A stretch of 64,000 nt of DNA, from the NCBI RefSeq assembly GCF_008369325.1, contig NZ_VOBI01000002.1, positions 310,001 to 374,000 of the forward strand, in the 5' to 3' direction. Positions 19,031 through 30,391 of this stretch are shown here, piece after piece. How positions within the stretch are numbered: the first letter of the stretch is position 1; every line of letters starts with the position of its first letter. The notes beneath the pieces were generated by a model. The model did no database searches, was not told the DNA's origin, and saw only the letters and a program-made list of their open reading frames with translations. Source of the stretch: Pseudomonas sp. ANT_H12B. Lineage in GTDB: Bacteria > Pseudomonadota > Gammaproteobacteria > Pseudomonadales > Pseudomonadaceae. Made by a program: the position numbers and the translations under genes.

Positions 19031-19126
19031 GCCTTCGCGGGCAAGCCCGCTCCCACAGGTACCGAGGTGAATTGCAAATTTGTGATTCACTCGCGATCAC
19101 TGTGGGAGCGGGCTTGCCCGCGATGG
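19031..19126. repeat. REP doublet (inverted pair)
   Basis: GCGGGCAAGCCCGC-type REP at 19031-19058 and its inverse at 19101-19126, between convergent genes. Confidence 0.85.
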
Positions 19127-19131
19127 GGTCC

Positions 19132-19584
19132 TCAGGAACGACGCATCCCGATGTGTGGAATGTCATCCTCCAGAAACTCCTTACCTGTCACAACAAACCC
19201 GTATCGCCCGTAATACCTCTGCAAATGCGCCTGGGCCGAGAGATAGATCGGGACTTCGGGCCAGCGTTTTTCGGCCTGCTTCAACGCCTGGGCCATCAAC
19301 TCATGCCCAAGTCCGGTGCCGCGTGCCTGAGGGGCAATGATCACCCGCCCGATCACCACGTCGCCGCCCTGTAACTCCGGGTCGAGCAACCGCAGGTACG
19401 CCACCAGGCGATCCCCGTCCCAAGCCATCAAATGGTAAGTGTCACCTTCAAGATCCTGGCCATCGATGTCTTGATAGACGCATTTCTGCTCGACGACGAA
19501 CACCTCTGCCCGTAGCTGCAGAATGGCGTACAGCTGTTCTTTGCCCAGATCACTGTGGTGTTTGCAGACCCAATCGATTGTCAT
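19132..19584 (-). CDS. GNAT-family N-acetyltransferase, ElaA-like
   Basis: 150 residues from the ATG at 19584 (MTIDWVCKHHSDL), AAGGA 8 bp upstream; a GTG at 19590 is an alternative. Features of ElaA: LYAILQLRAEVFVVEQKCVYQDIDG at the N-terminus, the acetyl-CoA loop VIIAPQARGTGLGHELM, and YYGRYGFVVTGKEFLEDDIPHIGM at the end. Substrate unknown. It stands alone, followed by a REP doublet and facing away from the binding-protein gene at 19844. Confidence 0.87.
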   Translation of the reverse strand: MTIDWVCKHHSDLGKEQLYAILQLRAEVFVVEQKCVYQDIDGQDLEGDTYHLMAWDGDRLVAYLRLLDPELQGGDVVIGRVIIAPQARGTGLGHELMAQALKQAEKRWPEVPIYLSAQAHLQRYYGRYGFVVTGKEFLEDDIPHIGMRRS

Positions 19585-19843
19585 CTTCACATTCCTTGAT
19601 CAACGTCGTTCCGATACTAAGCGCCCAGCCGAAAGATGTCTTGATGACGGAGAAATCTGTGACGAAGGCCAAAATGCCATCATTCATTTCTCGCGGCGTT
19701 GTCTTCTTTGTGTAATCTGCGATGAAGCGCTGTGCAGTGGCTTCAATGAGCTAATGTTAGTACCTGGGTTTTGGCGGTACGGGGGCCTTGGAGTTTTGGC
19801 TGAAAAACACGCCGGGCAACCCGCCCGCTAAGGATTTTCTAGC

Positions 19844-20581
19844 ATGCCGCGAGTGCATCGAGCCTTTGCTTTGATTGGATTGCTGTCGCTGGCTCAGGGC
19901 GCGGCAGCAGAAAAGCTGCGGCTGGTGGCCGATGCCTGGCCACCCTTTACCGACGCCACACTGGTCAACGGTGGGCTGGCCACAGACATCGTCAGCACCG
20001 CACTGGCCCGGGCCGGTTATGCCAGTGATTTCGAACAGGTGCCTTGGGCGCGAGCCTTGCTGGGGGTGGGCGAGGGTCGATACGACGTGTTGGTCAACGC
20101 CTGGTACACCGACGAACGCACCAAACTCGGGCAGTTTTCCGGCGAATACCTGCTCAACCGCGTGCGCTTTCTCAAGCGCAAAGACGCGCCGATCGAATAC
20201 AACAACCTGCAGCAATTGCATACCTACCCGATAGCGGTAGTGCGCGGTTACGCCTATTCGTCGGAGTTCGATGATGATGTGTCGCTGCAGAAAGTGCCGG
20301 TGCACAGCTTCGCCATGGCCGTGCGCATGGTCGCTGCCGACCGGGTCAAGCTGACGCTGGAAGACGAATACGTCGCTCGTTATTACTTGGCCCGGGAATC
20401 ATCCAAGGTGCGCAATTCCGTGGAGTTTTTGCCCAAGCCACTGAGCGAAAACAGCCTGCACATTCTGGTCAGCCTGAAGAACCCGAAGCATGAACAGATC
20501 GTCGCGGGTTTCGATCGGGAGATTGCGGCGATGAAAGTGGACGGGAGTTACGAGCGGTTGTTGAAACAACATGGGATGTGA
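19844..20581 (+). CDS. Periplasmic substrate-binding protein (SBP_bac_3 type)
   Basis: 245 residues with an N-terminal signal peptide (about 1-22, cleavage after AAA near GAAAEKL). The mature part matches family-3 amino-acid-type binding proteins (ADAWPPFTDATLVNGGLATDIV, DVLVNAWYTDER). No permease or ATPase gene is adjacent. Such orphan proteins can be sensory or can serve a distant transporter. AAGGA lies 9 bp before the ATG. Confidence 0.85.
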   Translation: MPRVHRAFALIGLLSLAQGAAAEKLRLVADAWPPFTDATLVNGGLATDIVSTALARAGYASDFEQVPWARALLGVGEGRYDVLVNAWYTDERTKLGQFSGEYLLNRVRFLKRKDAPIEYNNLQQLHTYPIAVVRGYAYSSEFDDDVSLQKVPVHSFAMAVRMVAADRVKLTLEDEYVARYYLARESSKVRNSVEFLPKPLSENSLHILVSLKNPKHEQIVAGFDREIAAMKVDGSYERLLKQHGM

Positions 20582-20631
20582 GTGGCGTTGATCCAGTGCT
20601 TATGTTGAGGTCAGCCCGATCACCACAGATC

Positions 20632-22815
20632 TCAATCCTCGCTCGTATCCTTGATCAAATGCGCAGCCAGCGTGCGCAACGGACCAAGCTGTCGGCAAAT
20701 CAACGCCAACTGAGTCTGCACCAACCGCTGCCCTTCATCGATTTCATCCGGCATCTGTTCAAGCTCATTGGCCAGCGCTTCTTCCTCGTCGCTCTGAATC
20801 GCAATCGACAGTTTGCTCGCCAACCCCTGGGCGATCTCATCGATGCTCGCTGCCAGCCTCACACCGGCTCCTTCGATCAAATGCTCGCGTACGTCCGCCG
20901 GTAACTGGGTTTCCCGGTGTGCACCCAGTCCCGACAAATAACTGAGCAAGGTGTGCGACAACACCAGGAAGCGAAACCCGACGTCTGCTTCCTTACGGAA
21001 GTGCCCCGGCTCCATCAGCATGTTCGCCAGTGTCGTCGACAGTGCCGCGTCGGCGTTGTGGGCGTTGCGTCGCGCCAGCCGATAAGCCAGGTCGTCGCTT
21101 TTGCCGGCGGCGTATTGCTGCATGATCTGGCGCAGGTAAATGCTGTTGCAGGTCAAGGTGTTGGCCAGCACTTTGTTCAGACGTCGACCCTGCCAGTCCG
21201 GCAGGAACAGGAACACCGCCAGCCCGGCGATCAGGCTGCCGAGCAAGGTATCGAACAGCCTTGGCAGGAACAGCCCGTAACCATCCCCGACCTGGTTGAA
21301 ACAAAACAGCACCATCAGGGTGATCGCGGCGGTCGCCAGGGTGTAGCGAGTGGTGCGGTTGATAAAGAACACCACCCCGGCAGCGATTGCGAAGCATGAC
21401 TGCACCAGCGGGTTGGGGAACAGGTCGAACAGCGCCCAGGCCACGGTCAGGCCAATGGCGGTGCCGATGATCCGCTGGCCGAGTTTGCGCCGGGTGGCGC
21501 CGTAGTTCGGTTGGCAGACAAACAGCGTGGTGAGGATGATCCAGTAGCCTTGGGACGGGTGGATCAAATGCACCATTGCGTAGCCGATGCTCAACGCCAG
21601 GGGCAAACGCAGGGCGTGACGGAACAGCAATGACGTCGGTGTCAGCTGCGTGCGCAAGCGAATCCACACATCCTTGAGGCTGCGTGGCGAGCGGTCGAGC
21701 AGGCTGCTGTCGGTGGCGTCGGCCAAGGCGTCGGGGTTGCTGGCGTCGCTGAGCAGACGGTCGAGTGTGCCGAGGTTGGCCGCCAGTGCCCGCAACGACC
21801 GCAGCAATCCGCGCCATGCCGGGTTGCTCTGAATGCGCAGGTGTTCGAGCGAGGCGTGCAAATCGCTCAGGGCTTCGGCGAAGCTTGCGTCATAGACAAA
21901 CGGCTGGCGCATCTGGATCGACTCGGCCAACGCTCGACAGGCCTTGCCTTGCTGGCGTAGCAGACGCTGACAGCGAAACATCACGTCACTGTGAAAAAAG
22001 GCGTCGGCCAGGGCGTTGTAGGGGTAGTGCGATGAACTGGCGCGCTCGTGGATGTCCTGGGCAAGGAAGTACAGCTTGAGGTATCGGCTGACTTTCGAGC
22101 CCGGCCGACCGTTGCCGACCCGGTGCAGGATGATCTCCTTGGCGACGTTCAGTGCGGCGACAACCCGACCGTTCTGCTGCGCCAGTTCCAGCCGCCGCGC
22201 TTCCACATCCATCTGCCGGATCGGTTCGAACAGCGACGATTTCAGCTTCAGGTAAAAACCCAGTTCACGGAACAACCGCGCCAGGCTCTGCTGCACCGGC
22301 TGGTTGGAGAACATCGCCTGCCACAGCACCGAGAGCAGACCGTACCAGGCCGCACCGGCCACCAGCAGCACCGGCTCGTGCCAGAAATCAGTGACCTCGC
22401 CGCCGCGCTGTTCCACGCCGATCATGGTGTAGACCGACAGAATCAATGTCGCCGAAGCAATGGCGCCATAGCGTTCACCGAGGGCTCCGAGCATGGTCAG
22501 GCCGAAACTGGCCAGTGCGAGGGCGATGACAAAGACGATGGGGTAGGGGAACAGCAATTCGACGGAAAGGGCGGCAACGCTGAAACACACCAGCGTCACG
22601 GCCAGCGCGTTGAGGCGGCCCTGCCAACTGTCGTCGGTCTCGGCCAGGGCGCTGGCGATAATCCCGAGGAACAGCGGGATCAGCAGCCCCATTTCATCCT
22701 TATACCAACACAGCGCCATGCTGCCGGTCAGGGCGATGAATACCCGCACGCTGTAGCTGAATTTATCCAGCGCCCAGAGGCGACGCAGAGACTGACTAAA
22801 TGGGGTCGATGACAT
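20632..22815 (-). CDS. YccS/YhfK-family inner-membrane protein (FUSC-like)
   Basis: 727 residues. Two hydrophobic blocks, about residues 25-170 and 395-540, each contain several transmembrane segments, separated and followed by long cytoplasmic helical regions. This is the duplicated architecture of the YccS/FUSC family, proposed as efflux components. The first block begins YSVRVFIALTGSMALCWYKDEMG. The substrate is not established. Single gene, no fusion-protein partner beside it. Confidence 0.87.
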   Translation of the reverse strand: MSSTPFSQSLRRLWALDKFSYSVRVFIALTGSMALCWYKDEMGLLIPLFLGIIASALAETDDSWQGRLNALAVTLVCFSVAALSVELLFPYPIVFVIALALASFGLTMLGALGERYGAIASATLILSVYTMIGVEQRGGEVTDFWHEPVLLVAGAAWYGLLSVLWQAMFSNQPVQQSLARLFRELGFYLKLKSSLFEPIRQMDVEARRLELAQQNGRVVAALNVAKEIILHRVGNGRPGSKVSRYLKLYFLAQDIHERASSSHYPYNALADAFFHSDVMFRCQRLLRQQGKACRALAESIQMRQPFVYDASFAEALSDLHASLEHLRIQSNPAWRGLLRSLRALAANLGTLDRLLSDASNPDALADATDSSLLDRSPRSLKDVWIRLRTQLTPTSLLFRHALRLPLALSIGYAMVHLIHPSQGYWIILTTLFVCQPNYGATRRKLGQRIIGTAIGLTVAWALFDLFPNPLVQSCFAIAAGVVFFINRTTRYTLATAAITLMVLFCFNQVGDGYGLFLPRLFDTLLGSLIAGLAVFLFLPDWQGRRLNKVLANTLTCNSIYLRQIMQQYAAGKSDDLAYRLARRNAHNADAALSTTLANMLMEPGHFRKEADVGFRFLVLSHTLLSYLSGLGAHRETQLPADVREHLIEGAGVRLAASIDEIAQGLASKLSIAIQSDEEEALANELEQMPDEIDEGQRLVQTQLALICRQLGPLRTLAAHLIKDTSED

Positions 22816-22957
22816 GAAGTGCGAAGGCCTTCCGAGGCAATGCCGCTAAATTGAGCCAGTAATGACGTCGACGCAATGGCGCCGATCACATCTGACAGCA
22901 AAATCTGTTCCTTGGAGCTCAATGCTGATCGCAAAAATCGGGAATGGCAGAGAAACC

Positions 22958-23062
22958 TGTGGGAGCGGGCTTGCCTGCGAGAAAGCCAGCACATTCAACA
23001 TCTATGCTGACTGTCAGACCGCTATCGCAGCGATACGGCGCCCCGACAAGCCAGCTCCCACA
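22958..23062. repeat. Degenerate REP pair
   Basis: CTGTGGGAGCGGGCTTGCC at the left and GACAAGCCAGCTCCCACA at the right, both diverged from the consensus. Confidence 0.65.
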
Positions 23063-23094
23063 ATTGAGCGTATTTCACATTCAGGTTATGTGAG

Positions 23095-24273
23095 TCAGAC
23101 GTACTGCGCAGCCGCGTAGCCCGAGGCCCACGCCCACTGGAAGTTGAAACCGCCCAAATGCCCGGTGACATCCAGCACTTCACCGATGAAGTACAGGCCG
23201 GGGCTTTTCAGCGATTCCATGGTCTTGGACGACACTTCGCGCGTGTCGACGCCGCCCAGTGTCACTTCAGCGGTGCGATAGCCTTCGGTGCCGGCCGGCA
23301 CGACTTTCCAGCTCGCCAGTTTTTCGGCGATGTCGGCAATTTCCGCGTGGGTGTATTGCTTCATCGGTTTGGAGACGAACCAGTTGTCCGCCAGCAGGTT
23401 GGCCATTTTCTTGGTGAAGATTTCACCGAGCAGGGTTTTCAGTTCGCTGTTGGGACGTTCGGCTTGCTGCTGTTGCAACCAGCTCGGTACGTCGTGATCC
23501 GGCAGCAGGTTGATCTCAATCGTATCGCCGGATTCCCAGAACGAAGAAATCTGCAAAATCGCCGGACCGCTGAGGCCGCGGTGAGTGAACAGAATGTTCT
23601 CGCGGAAACTCTGGTCATTGCAGCTCACCAGACAATCCACCGACGTACCGGACAGCTCGGTGCACAGCTCTTTGAGCTGATCGGTAATGGTGAACGGCAC
23701 CAAACCTGCGCGGGTCGGCAGCAAGTCGTGGCCGAACTGCTTGGCCACCTGATAGCCGAAACCGGTCGCGCCCAGCGTCGGGATCGACAAGCCGCCAGTG
23801 GCGATTACCAGGGATTCGCAGGTGATTTGGCCTAGCGTGGTGTCCAGTAAATAACCGCTTTCGAGTTTCTCGATGGTCTGGATCGAGGTGTCCAGATGCA
23901 GGCTGACGCCGACCTGATCGCACTCGTTGAGGAGCATCTCGAGGATGTCGCTGGATTTGTTATCGCAGAACAACTGGCCGAGTTTTTTCTCGTGGTATGG
24001 CACGCCGTGCTTGGCGACCATGCCGATGAAATCCCACTGGGTGTAGCGCGCCAGGGCGGATTTGCAGAAGTGTTCGTTCTGCGAGAGGAAATTGCCCGGT
24101 TCGGTGTACATGTTGGTGAAATTACAGCGGCCACCGCCCGACATCAGGATTTTCTTGCCGGCCTTGTTGGCGTGGTCGAGCAACATAACCTTGCGCCCGC
24201 GCCCGGCGGCAGTCAGCGCACACATCAACCCTGCGGCGCCAGCGCCAATGATCACGACTTCGGTAGAGCGCAA
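23095..24273 (-). CDS. HI0933-family flavoprotein (BaiN/YhiN-like NAD(P)/FAD oxidoreductase)
   Basis: 392 residues if translation starts at the TTG at 24273 (RSTEVVIIGAGAAGLMCAL), which has GAGG 8 bp upstream and matches family N-termini; the longer frame to 24300 lacks a site. FAD-binding GAGAAGLM at the start, the family signature GGGRCNFTN near residue 45, and the C-terminal GEVLDVTGHLGGFNFQWAWASG. The family has Rossmann FAD binding and an inserted domain; the physiological reaction is unsettled for most members. Confidence 0.9.
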   Translation of the reverse strand: MRSTEVVIIGAGAAGLMCALTAAGRGRKVMLLDHANKAGKKILMSGGGRCNFTNMYTEPGNFLSQNEHFCKSALARYTQWDFIGMVAKHGVPYHEKKLGQLFCDNKSSDILEMLLNECDQVGVSLHLDTSIQTIEKLESGYLLDTTLGQITCESLVIATGGLSIPTLGATGFGYQVAKQFGHDLLPTRAGLVPFTITDQLKELCTELSGTSVDCLVSCNDQSFRENILFTHRGLSGPAILQISSFWESGDTIEINLLPDHDVPSWLQQQQAERPNSELKTLLGEIFTKKMANLLADNWFVSKPMKQYTHAEIADIAEKLASWKVVPAGTEGYRTAEVTLGGVDTREVSSKTMESLKSPGLYFIGEVLDVTGHLGGFNFQWAWASGYAAAQYV

Positions 24274-24309
24274 AACGGTGTCCTCTTGATGTGACGCCAC
24301 AAAACAAAC

Positions 24310-24402
24310 TGTGGGAGCGAGCCTGTTCTCGATGAGGCCTGCACATTCAACATAGATGTTGTTTGACAGTCCGCCATCGCGAGCAGGCTCGCTCCCACAG
24401 GG
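24310..24402. repeat. REP doublet (inverted pair)
   Basis: GTGGGAGCGAGCCTGTTCTCGA (diverged) and CATCGCGAGCAGGCTCGCTC between the flavoprotein gene and dbpA. Confidence 0.85.
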
Positions 24403-24415
24403 AAAGACAGTGTCC

Positions 24416-25801
<1,386 letters not shown>

Positions 25802-25858
25802 GGGACTGGCCTGCAAAACAAAATGTCGCGCAGTGTACCAGCCCGGTGGCCATTCGCC

Positions 25859-27286
25859 CTAAGGCTCGATGTGTTCTTCCGGACGTTTGACGCGCCGTCC
25901 GTCTTCCTTTGAGAGCTGGGAGAAGATGGTTGCGGCGAGCATCGCCATGATTCCGACGGTCAGGAAGGTCAGCTGGAACGCGCCCAGGACCGTGTTCACG
26001 CCATCATTACCGACCTCTGCGGTGAAGCCGCCGAGCAGCGCGCCGGCGCAGGCAACACCAAGACTGAGGGACAATTGCGCGACCACCGACAGCAAGCTGT
26101 TGCCGCTGCTGGCGCTGGCGTCGTCGAGGTCGATCAGGGTCACGGTGTTCATCGCGGTGAACTGCAAGGAGTTGATCGCGCCCAGAATCGATAGCATCAC
26201 CAACAGCAGCCAGTACGGCGTCTGCTCGCTGACCAGCCCCATGCTCGCCAGCATGAGCCCCAGCGCCAACGTATTGCCGGTGAGCACAATGCGATAGCCC
26301 AGGCGTTCGATCAGCGGTCGCGCCACCGATTTGGCGACCATTGCCGCAGCGGCCAGCGGCAACATGCTCATCCCCGCCTGGGACGGCGAATAACCCAGCG
26401 CCACTTGCAGCAGCAACGGCACGAGGAACGGCAGGGCGCCGCTGCCAAGACGGGCGAACAGGTTGCCGAGGATGCCCACGGCGAAGGTCCGGGTCTTGAA
26501 CAGCGACGGCGCGAACAGCGGATTATCGATGTGCCCGGCCCGTAGCCAGTACGCCGCCAGACACGCCATGCCGCCAAACAGCAGCAACATCACCCGCAAG
26601 TGTGGCAGATGCAGTTCGCCGAGGCCTTCCATGGCAACGGTGATCAGTACCATCGCGGCACCAAACAGCAAAAAGCCCAGGCTGTCGAAACGCGTGCGCT
26701 CGCTGCCACGCAGGTCGGGAATGAATTTCCACACGGCGTAGCAACCGACGGCGCCCACCGGCAGATTGATCAGGAAGATCCAGTGCCAGGTCAGGTATTC
26801 CACCATCCAGCCGCCCATGGTCGGGCCGAGCAATGGGCCGAGCAGGCCGGGGATGGTGATGAAACCCATGATTCGCACCAGCTCCGAGCGCGGGTACGCC
26901 CTGAGTACTACGAGTCGCCCGACCGGCAACATCAGCGCGCCGCCCAGGCCCTGAATCACCCGCGCGCCAATCAACTGGCTCAGGGTGCTCGACAGGGCGC
27001 AGAGCAACGAGCCGAGGCTGAACAGCAGGATCGCGCTGAAGAAGATTTTCCGGGTACCGAAACGGTCGGCAATCCAGCCCGAGGCAGGGATCAGCAGGGC
27101 GACGGTGAGCATGTAGGCGATGATCACGCCTTGCATGCGCAGCGGGTCTTCGGCCAAGTCACGGGCCATGGCGGGCAGGGCGGTGTTGAGGATGGTCCCG
27201 TCGAGGGATTGCATGAAGAACGCGATGGCGACGACCCACGGCACCCAGCGGGCGGTGACAGCGTCGAGAGGCGGGCGGTTGGGCAT
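25859..27286 (-). CDS. mdtD: MFS transporter, DHA2 family, MdtD-like
   Basis: 475 residues with 14 predicted membrane segments, as in the DHA2 drug:H+ antiporters. N-terminus VAIAFFMQSLDGTILNTALP, motif A GWIADRFGTRKIFFSA, and motif C-like GLLGPLLGPTMGGWMVE. The similarity is to E. coli MdtD (YegB), whose substrates are poorly known. Encoded without an adjacent membrane-fusion protein. Confidence 0.85.
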   Translation of the reverse strand: MPNRPPLDAVTARWVPWVVAIAFFMQSLDGTILNTALPAMARDLAEDPLRMQGVIIAYMLTVALLIPASGWIADRFGTRKIFFSAILLFSLGSLLCALSSTLSQLIGARVIQGLGGALMLPVGRLVVLRAYPRSELVRIMGFITIPGLLGPLLGPTMGGWMVEYLTWHWIFLINLPVGAVGCYAVWKFIPDLRGSERTRFDSLGFLLFGAAMVLITVAMEGLGELHLPHLRVMLLLFGGMACLAAYWLRAGHIDNPLFAPSLFKTRTFAVGILGNLFARLGSGALPFLVPLLLQVALGYSPSQAGMSMLPLAAAAMVAKSVARPLIERLGYRIVLTGNTLALGLMLASMGLVSEQTPYWLLLVMLSILGAINSLQFTAMNTVTLIDLDDASASSGNSLLSVVAQLSLSLGVACAGALLGGFTAEVGNDGVNTVLGAFQLTFLTVGIMAMLAATIFSQLSKEDGRRVKRPEEHIEP

Positions 27287-27307
27287 GGGACCTCTTGTTG
27301 TTGGAGA

Positions 27308-27340
27308 TGATCGTTCCCACGCGGAGCGTGGAAACGATCA
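27308..27340. repeat. GATCGTTCCC palindrome
   Basis: TGATCGTTCCCACGC and GCGTGGAAACGATCA around a 3-nt loop (one mismatch). Same family as 43406-43438. Confidence 0.85.
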
Positions 27341-27343
27341 GGG

Positions 27344-28681
27344 TCAGAGGGTCAAGGTCAGTTTGCTGATCAGCGCGCCCGGCAGTAACGCCGAGGCGGT
27401 GGCCCGCTGGCTATAGGTGCTGGCCGACAGCATTAGCTCACGCTCCTCAGTCAACGCTTCAAGCTGCGACCCCAGCAAACTGAAAGCACTGTCATCAAAC
27501 CGCATCGTACTCACCGGTGCCTGAATCTCGCCGTTCTCGACCCAGAAGGTCGCAAACCGCGTCATGCCGGTCAGGCGCGCCGCCGGTTGATCCGAGTAGT
27601 TCAGGTACCACAGGTTGCTGATGTACAACCCCGTGCCCAGTTGCTTGAGAATCTCAGCGTCTGGCAACGCACCGGCCGTCATGTTCACTGCGCTCGGCAT
27701 TTCACCGCCGCTGGCGCCGTTGGCGGTCAGGCCGTACTCGGCCGCACTGCGTGAACTGACCATTTGTTCGCCGGCCTTGCCGTTGACGATCAACCCAAGA
27801 TCGCTGCGCGGATAACCTTCGCCGGAGAATGCCGGGCTCAACGAACCGCTGACCTTTTCATCGACGGACACCAACGGGCTGAACGAACTGTCGCCTGCGT
27901 AAAGCTTCTGCAGCGGACTGCTCTTGCTGGCAATCGACTGTGCAGAGAAACCGCCCCAGCCGAGCATGTCCATGATTTCACCCAAGGCTGCCGGAGCGAG
28001 ATAGGCGCGGTACTGACCCGGCGCGAGGGTGTGTTGCGGTCTGCCTAGAAAGGCCAACTGCTCGCGAGCCTGCGCAAAGCGCTTGGCAAACACTTCGCTG
28101 TTCCAGTCGTGCCCGGCGTAGCTGGCTTTCACCGCTTGGCCGTTGTCATGGAACAGGCTGAAATCGAAGTTGAAGCTATTGGCTTGATGCCAGCCGAACG
28201 CACCCGAGGAGCTGGCGAAACCACGACTGATCGGCCCGGCTGCGTAGAAACCGACCAGGTCCAGCCCTTCAGCCGCCTGGGTGATTTCAGCGACCACGTG
28301 CTCGGTGTCCGGCAGCGGATGCTCCTGCACATTCTTGCTCTGCCAACCGTTGTGATTGAGCAGCAGGTACGGATCCTGCGGCAGCAGCGGCAAGGTTTCG
28401 CGTAACTGTTGCAGACCTTCGGCCAGACGCTCAAGGTCGACTTCAGGGTCGCCTGCCAGTGTGATGTTGAGGTCGGCGTGGCGACCCTCATTGATCAGTT
28501 TGAAACCGACACTCGCCTGCTGCACCTGACCGGCCTGACGCACCTTGGCGTGATTGAATCGCACGAAGGCCGACGACTCGGCGGCGTAGCTGAGGGTGAA
28601 CTGTTCCGGTTCGCGCATGGCGTCGCGCAACCAATTGACCAAAGCCTTGAACGACTCGGCCTGATTTTTTGAAGTACTCAT
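27344..28681 (-). CDS. TldE/PmbA-family subunit
   Basis: 445 residues, start ATG at 28679-28681 overlapping the stop of the upstream TldD-like gene (ATGA). PmbA/TldE partners lack the metal-binding HExxxH and pair with TldD to form a peptidase that acts on unfolded peptides. Visible: SAFVRFNHAKVRQAGQVQQ early, GSLSPAFSGEGYPRSDLGLIV in the middle, NLWYLNYSDQPAARLTGMTR near the end. The tight overlap and the pairing argue for a complex. This pair looks like a second, divergent set apart from the classical tldD/pmbA genes. Confidence 0.85.
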   Translation of the reverse strand: MSTSKNQAESFKALVNWLRDAMREPEQFTLSYAAESSAFVRFNHAKVRQAGQVQQASVGFKLINEGRHADLNITLAGDPEVDLERLAEGLQQLRETLPLLPQDPYLLLNHNGWQSKNVQEHPLPDTEHVVAEITQAAEGLDLVGFYAAGPISRGFASSSGAFGWHQANSFNFDFSLFHDNGQAVKASYAGHDWNSEVFAKRFAQAREQLAFLGRPQHTLAPGQYRAYLAPAALGEIMDMLGWGGFSAQSIASKSSPLQKLYAGDSSFSPLVSVDEKVSGSLSPAFSGEGYPRSDLGLIVNGKAGEQMVSSRSAAEYGLTANGASGGEMPSAVNMTAGALPDAEILKQLGTGLYISNLWYLNYSDQPAARLTGMTRFATFWVENGEIQAPVSTMRFDDSAFSLLGSQLEALTEERELMLSASTYSQRATASALLPGALISKLTLTL

Positions 28682-30123
28682 CAGGCATCTCCCCCAAACA
28701 CATCCACGTTGCTGAACACACAGGCAGGCGAGGCATGGCCGACGCGGATTACCTGATTCGGTTCGCCCTTGCCGCAGTTCGGCGTGCCCAGGACCTTGAC
28801 GGTGCTGGCGTCGCCGACGGCGCTGAGGCTCTTCCAGAACTGCGCGGAAATCGCCCGGTAATTGGGGTTCTTCACCACGCCCTTGAGTTCGCCGTTTTCG
28901 ATCAACTGAGCCCATTCGCAACCGAACTGGAATTTGTTGCGCGCATCGTCGATGGACCAGGAACGATTGGTCGACATCATGATTCCGTGTTCGATATTGC
29001 CGATCAGCTGATCCAGCGGTTGCTCGCCGGGCTCGATGTTCAGGTTGGCCATGCGGTCGATCGGTGGGCGGTTCCAACCGCAGGCGCGGCTGTTGGCCAC
29101 GCCGTCCATGTCGGCCCGGAATTGCGAGAGTGCGCCACCCAATGGGCGCAGCAACAAGCCTTCTTTAATCAAAAACTGTTTGCTTGCCGCCGTGCCGTCG
29201 TCGTCATGGCCATAACTGGCGAGCTGCTCGGGGATGTCCGGATCGAAGGTCACGTTGAGCAGTTTGGAGCCGTATTGCAGGCTGCCAAAGTCTTCTGCCT
29301 TGACGAAGCTGGTCCCCGCGTAATTGCGTTCATCACCGAGGATGCGGTCGAGTTCCAGCGGGTGACCGATGGACTCGTGGATCTGCAGCATCATCTGGTC
29401 CGGCATCAACAGCAGGTCGCGCGGGCCTTGCGGGGTATTCGGCGCCAGCAACAATTGCAGCGCTTGATCAGCAACTTTCGGACCGGCACCGACCAGGCCG
29501 CAACGGCTGATGACATCGGCGCCGCCTTGCTGGCCAAAGTTTTCGCGGCCGAGGCTGCGAGTCTGGCTGTCGCGGCCGTCGTAGGCGGTGACTTCCAGAC
29601 TCGGGTAGACGAAACGTTGGGCCTGGCGCAGCTCGGCACCGGCGCTGTTGAGGTAGATCTGCTCGACGTTGGTGATGCCGATGCTCACCTGCCAGTTCAC
29701 CAGTCGCTCGTCCTTGGGCACGGACGCGGATTCGGCGCCGAGCAGTTGATAGCAATCACTCAGGGACGGGAAGGGCTGGTCCAGATTCGGCGAAAAGTAG
29801 TCGGCGCGGTCGCTGGAAACGGCTTGCTCGCGCAGGTCGAGCAGGGCGTGGGGCTTGAGTCGGCGGGCTTGTTGCTCGGCTCGCTCGAGGGCGGCTTGCA
29901 GGCCTGATCGGGACAGGTCGTTGGTCGCGGCGTAGGCTTCGACGCCGTTGACCCGAACGGTCAGCATCGCGCCTTCGTCTCGGCTCAGGCTGGGAGGTTC
30001 GGCAACGTTTTTGCGCACCGACAGGTATTGGCCGGACTCGCGTACATAACGCAGCGAAAAGAATTCTGCGCCCGTGCGCAAGGCAGCGAAGCGCTGCTTG
30101 AGCTGGGGGTGGAAATCGAACAT
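28681..30123 (-). CDS. TldD-family metallopeptidase subunit
   Basis: 480 residues, ATG with AGGAGG upstream. The zinc-binding motif HESIGHPLELD is present in the middle of the protein and is the catalytic signature of TldD. Other family blocks: GTSFVKAEDFGSLQYGS, VNWQVSIG, SRACGWNRPPIDRMANLNIEPG. It is the first gene of a two-gene operon with the TldE-like gene. Cytoplasmic. The native substrate here is unknown; classical TldD/E matures microcin B17 and degrades CcdA. Confidence 0.88.
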   Translation of the reverse strand: MFDFHPQLKQRFAALRTGAEFFSLRYVRESGQYLSVRKNVAEPPSLSRDEGAMLTVRVNGVEAYAATNDLSRSGLQAALERAEQQARRLKPHALLDLREQAVSSDRADYFSPNLDQPFPSLSDCYQLLGAESASVPKDERLVNWQVSIGITNVEQIYLNSAGAELRQAQRFVYPSLEVTAYDGRDSQTRSLGRENFGQQGGADVISRCGLVGAGPKVADQALQLLLAPNTPQGPRDLLLMPDQMMLQIHESIGHPLELDRILGDERNYAGTSFVKAEDFGSLQYGSKLLNVTFDPDIPEQLASYGHDDDGTAASKQFLIKEGLLLRPLGGALSQFRADMDGVANSRACGWNRPPIDRMANLNIEPGEQPLDQLIGNIEHGIMMSTNRSWSIDDARNKFQFGCEWAQLIENGELKGVVKNPNYRAISAQFWKSLSAVGDASTVKVLGTPNCGKGEPNQVIRVGHASPACVFSNVDVFGGDA

Positions 30124-30282
30124 TCGGGAACCTCCTTGGTATGGAGTGGCGGTGTATCGATGTTGCGAGGGGGGGTGAAACGTTTGCGTGGCGCTAGATT
30201 AGGCCGGTGCGGGGGGTAGGATCAAGCTTGGATCGGCGTGGGAAAAGGAATGCCGAGAGATGTGTGGTGTTTGTCAGGACCC

Positions 30283-30377
30283 CATCGCGAGCAGGCTCGC
30301 TCCCACATGGGTTTTTGGGTTGATCGCACATTTGCAATCCAACCCGGAACCTGTGGGAGCGAGCCTGCTCGCGATTG
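30283..30377. repeat. REP doublet (inverted pair)
   Basis: Two well-conserved REPs in opposite orientation upstream of the TldD-like gene and past the betA stop. Confidence 0.9.
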
Positions 30378-30391
30378 GCCGTGACGCGGGT

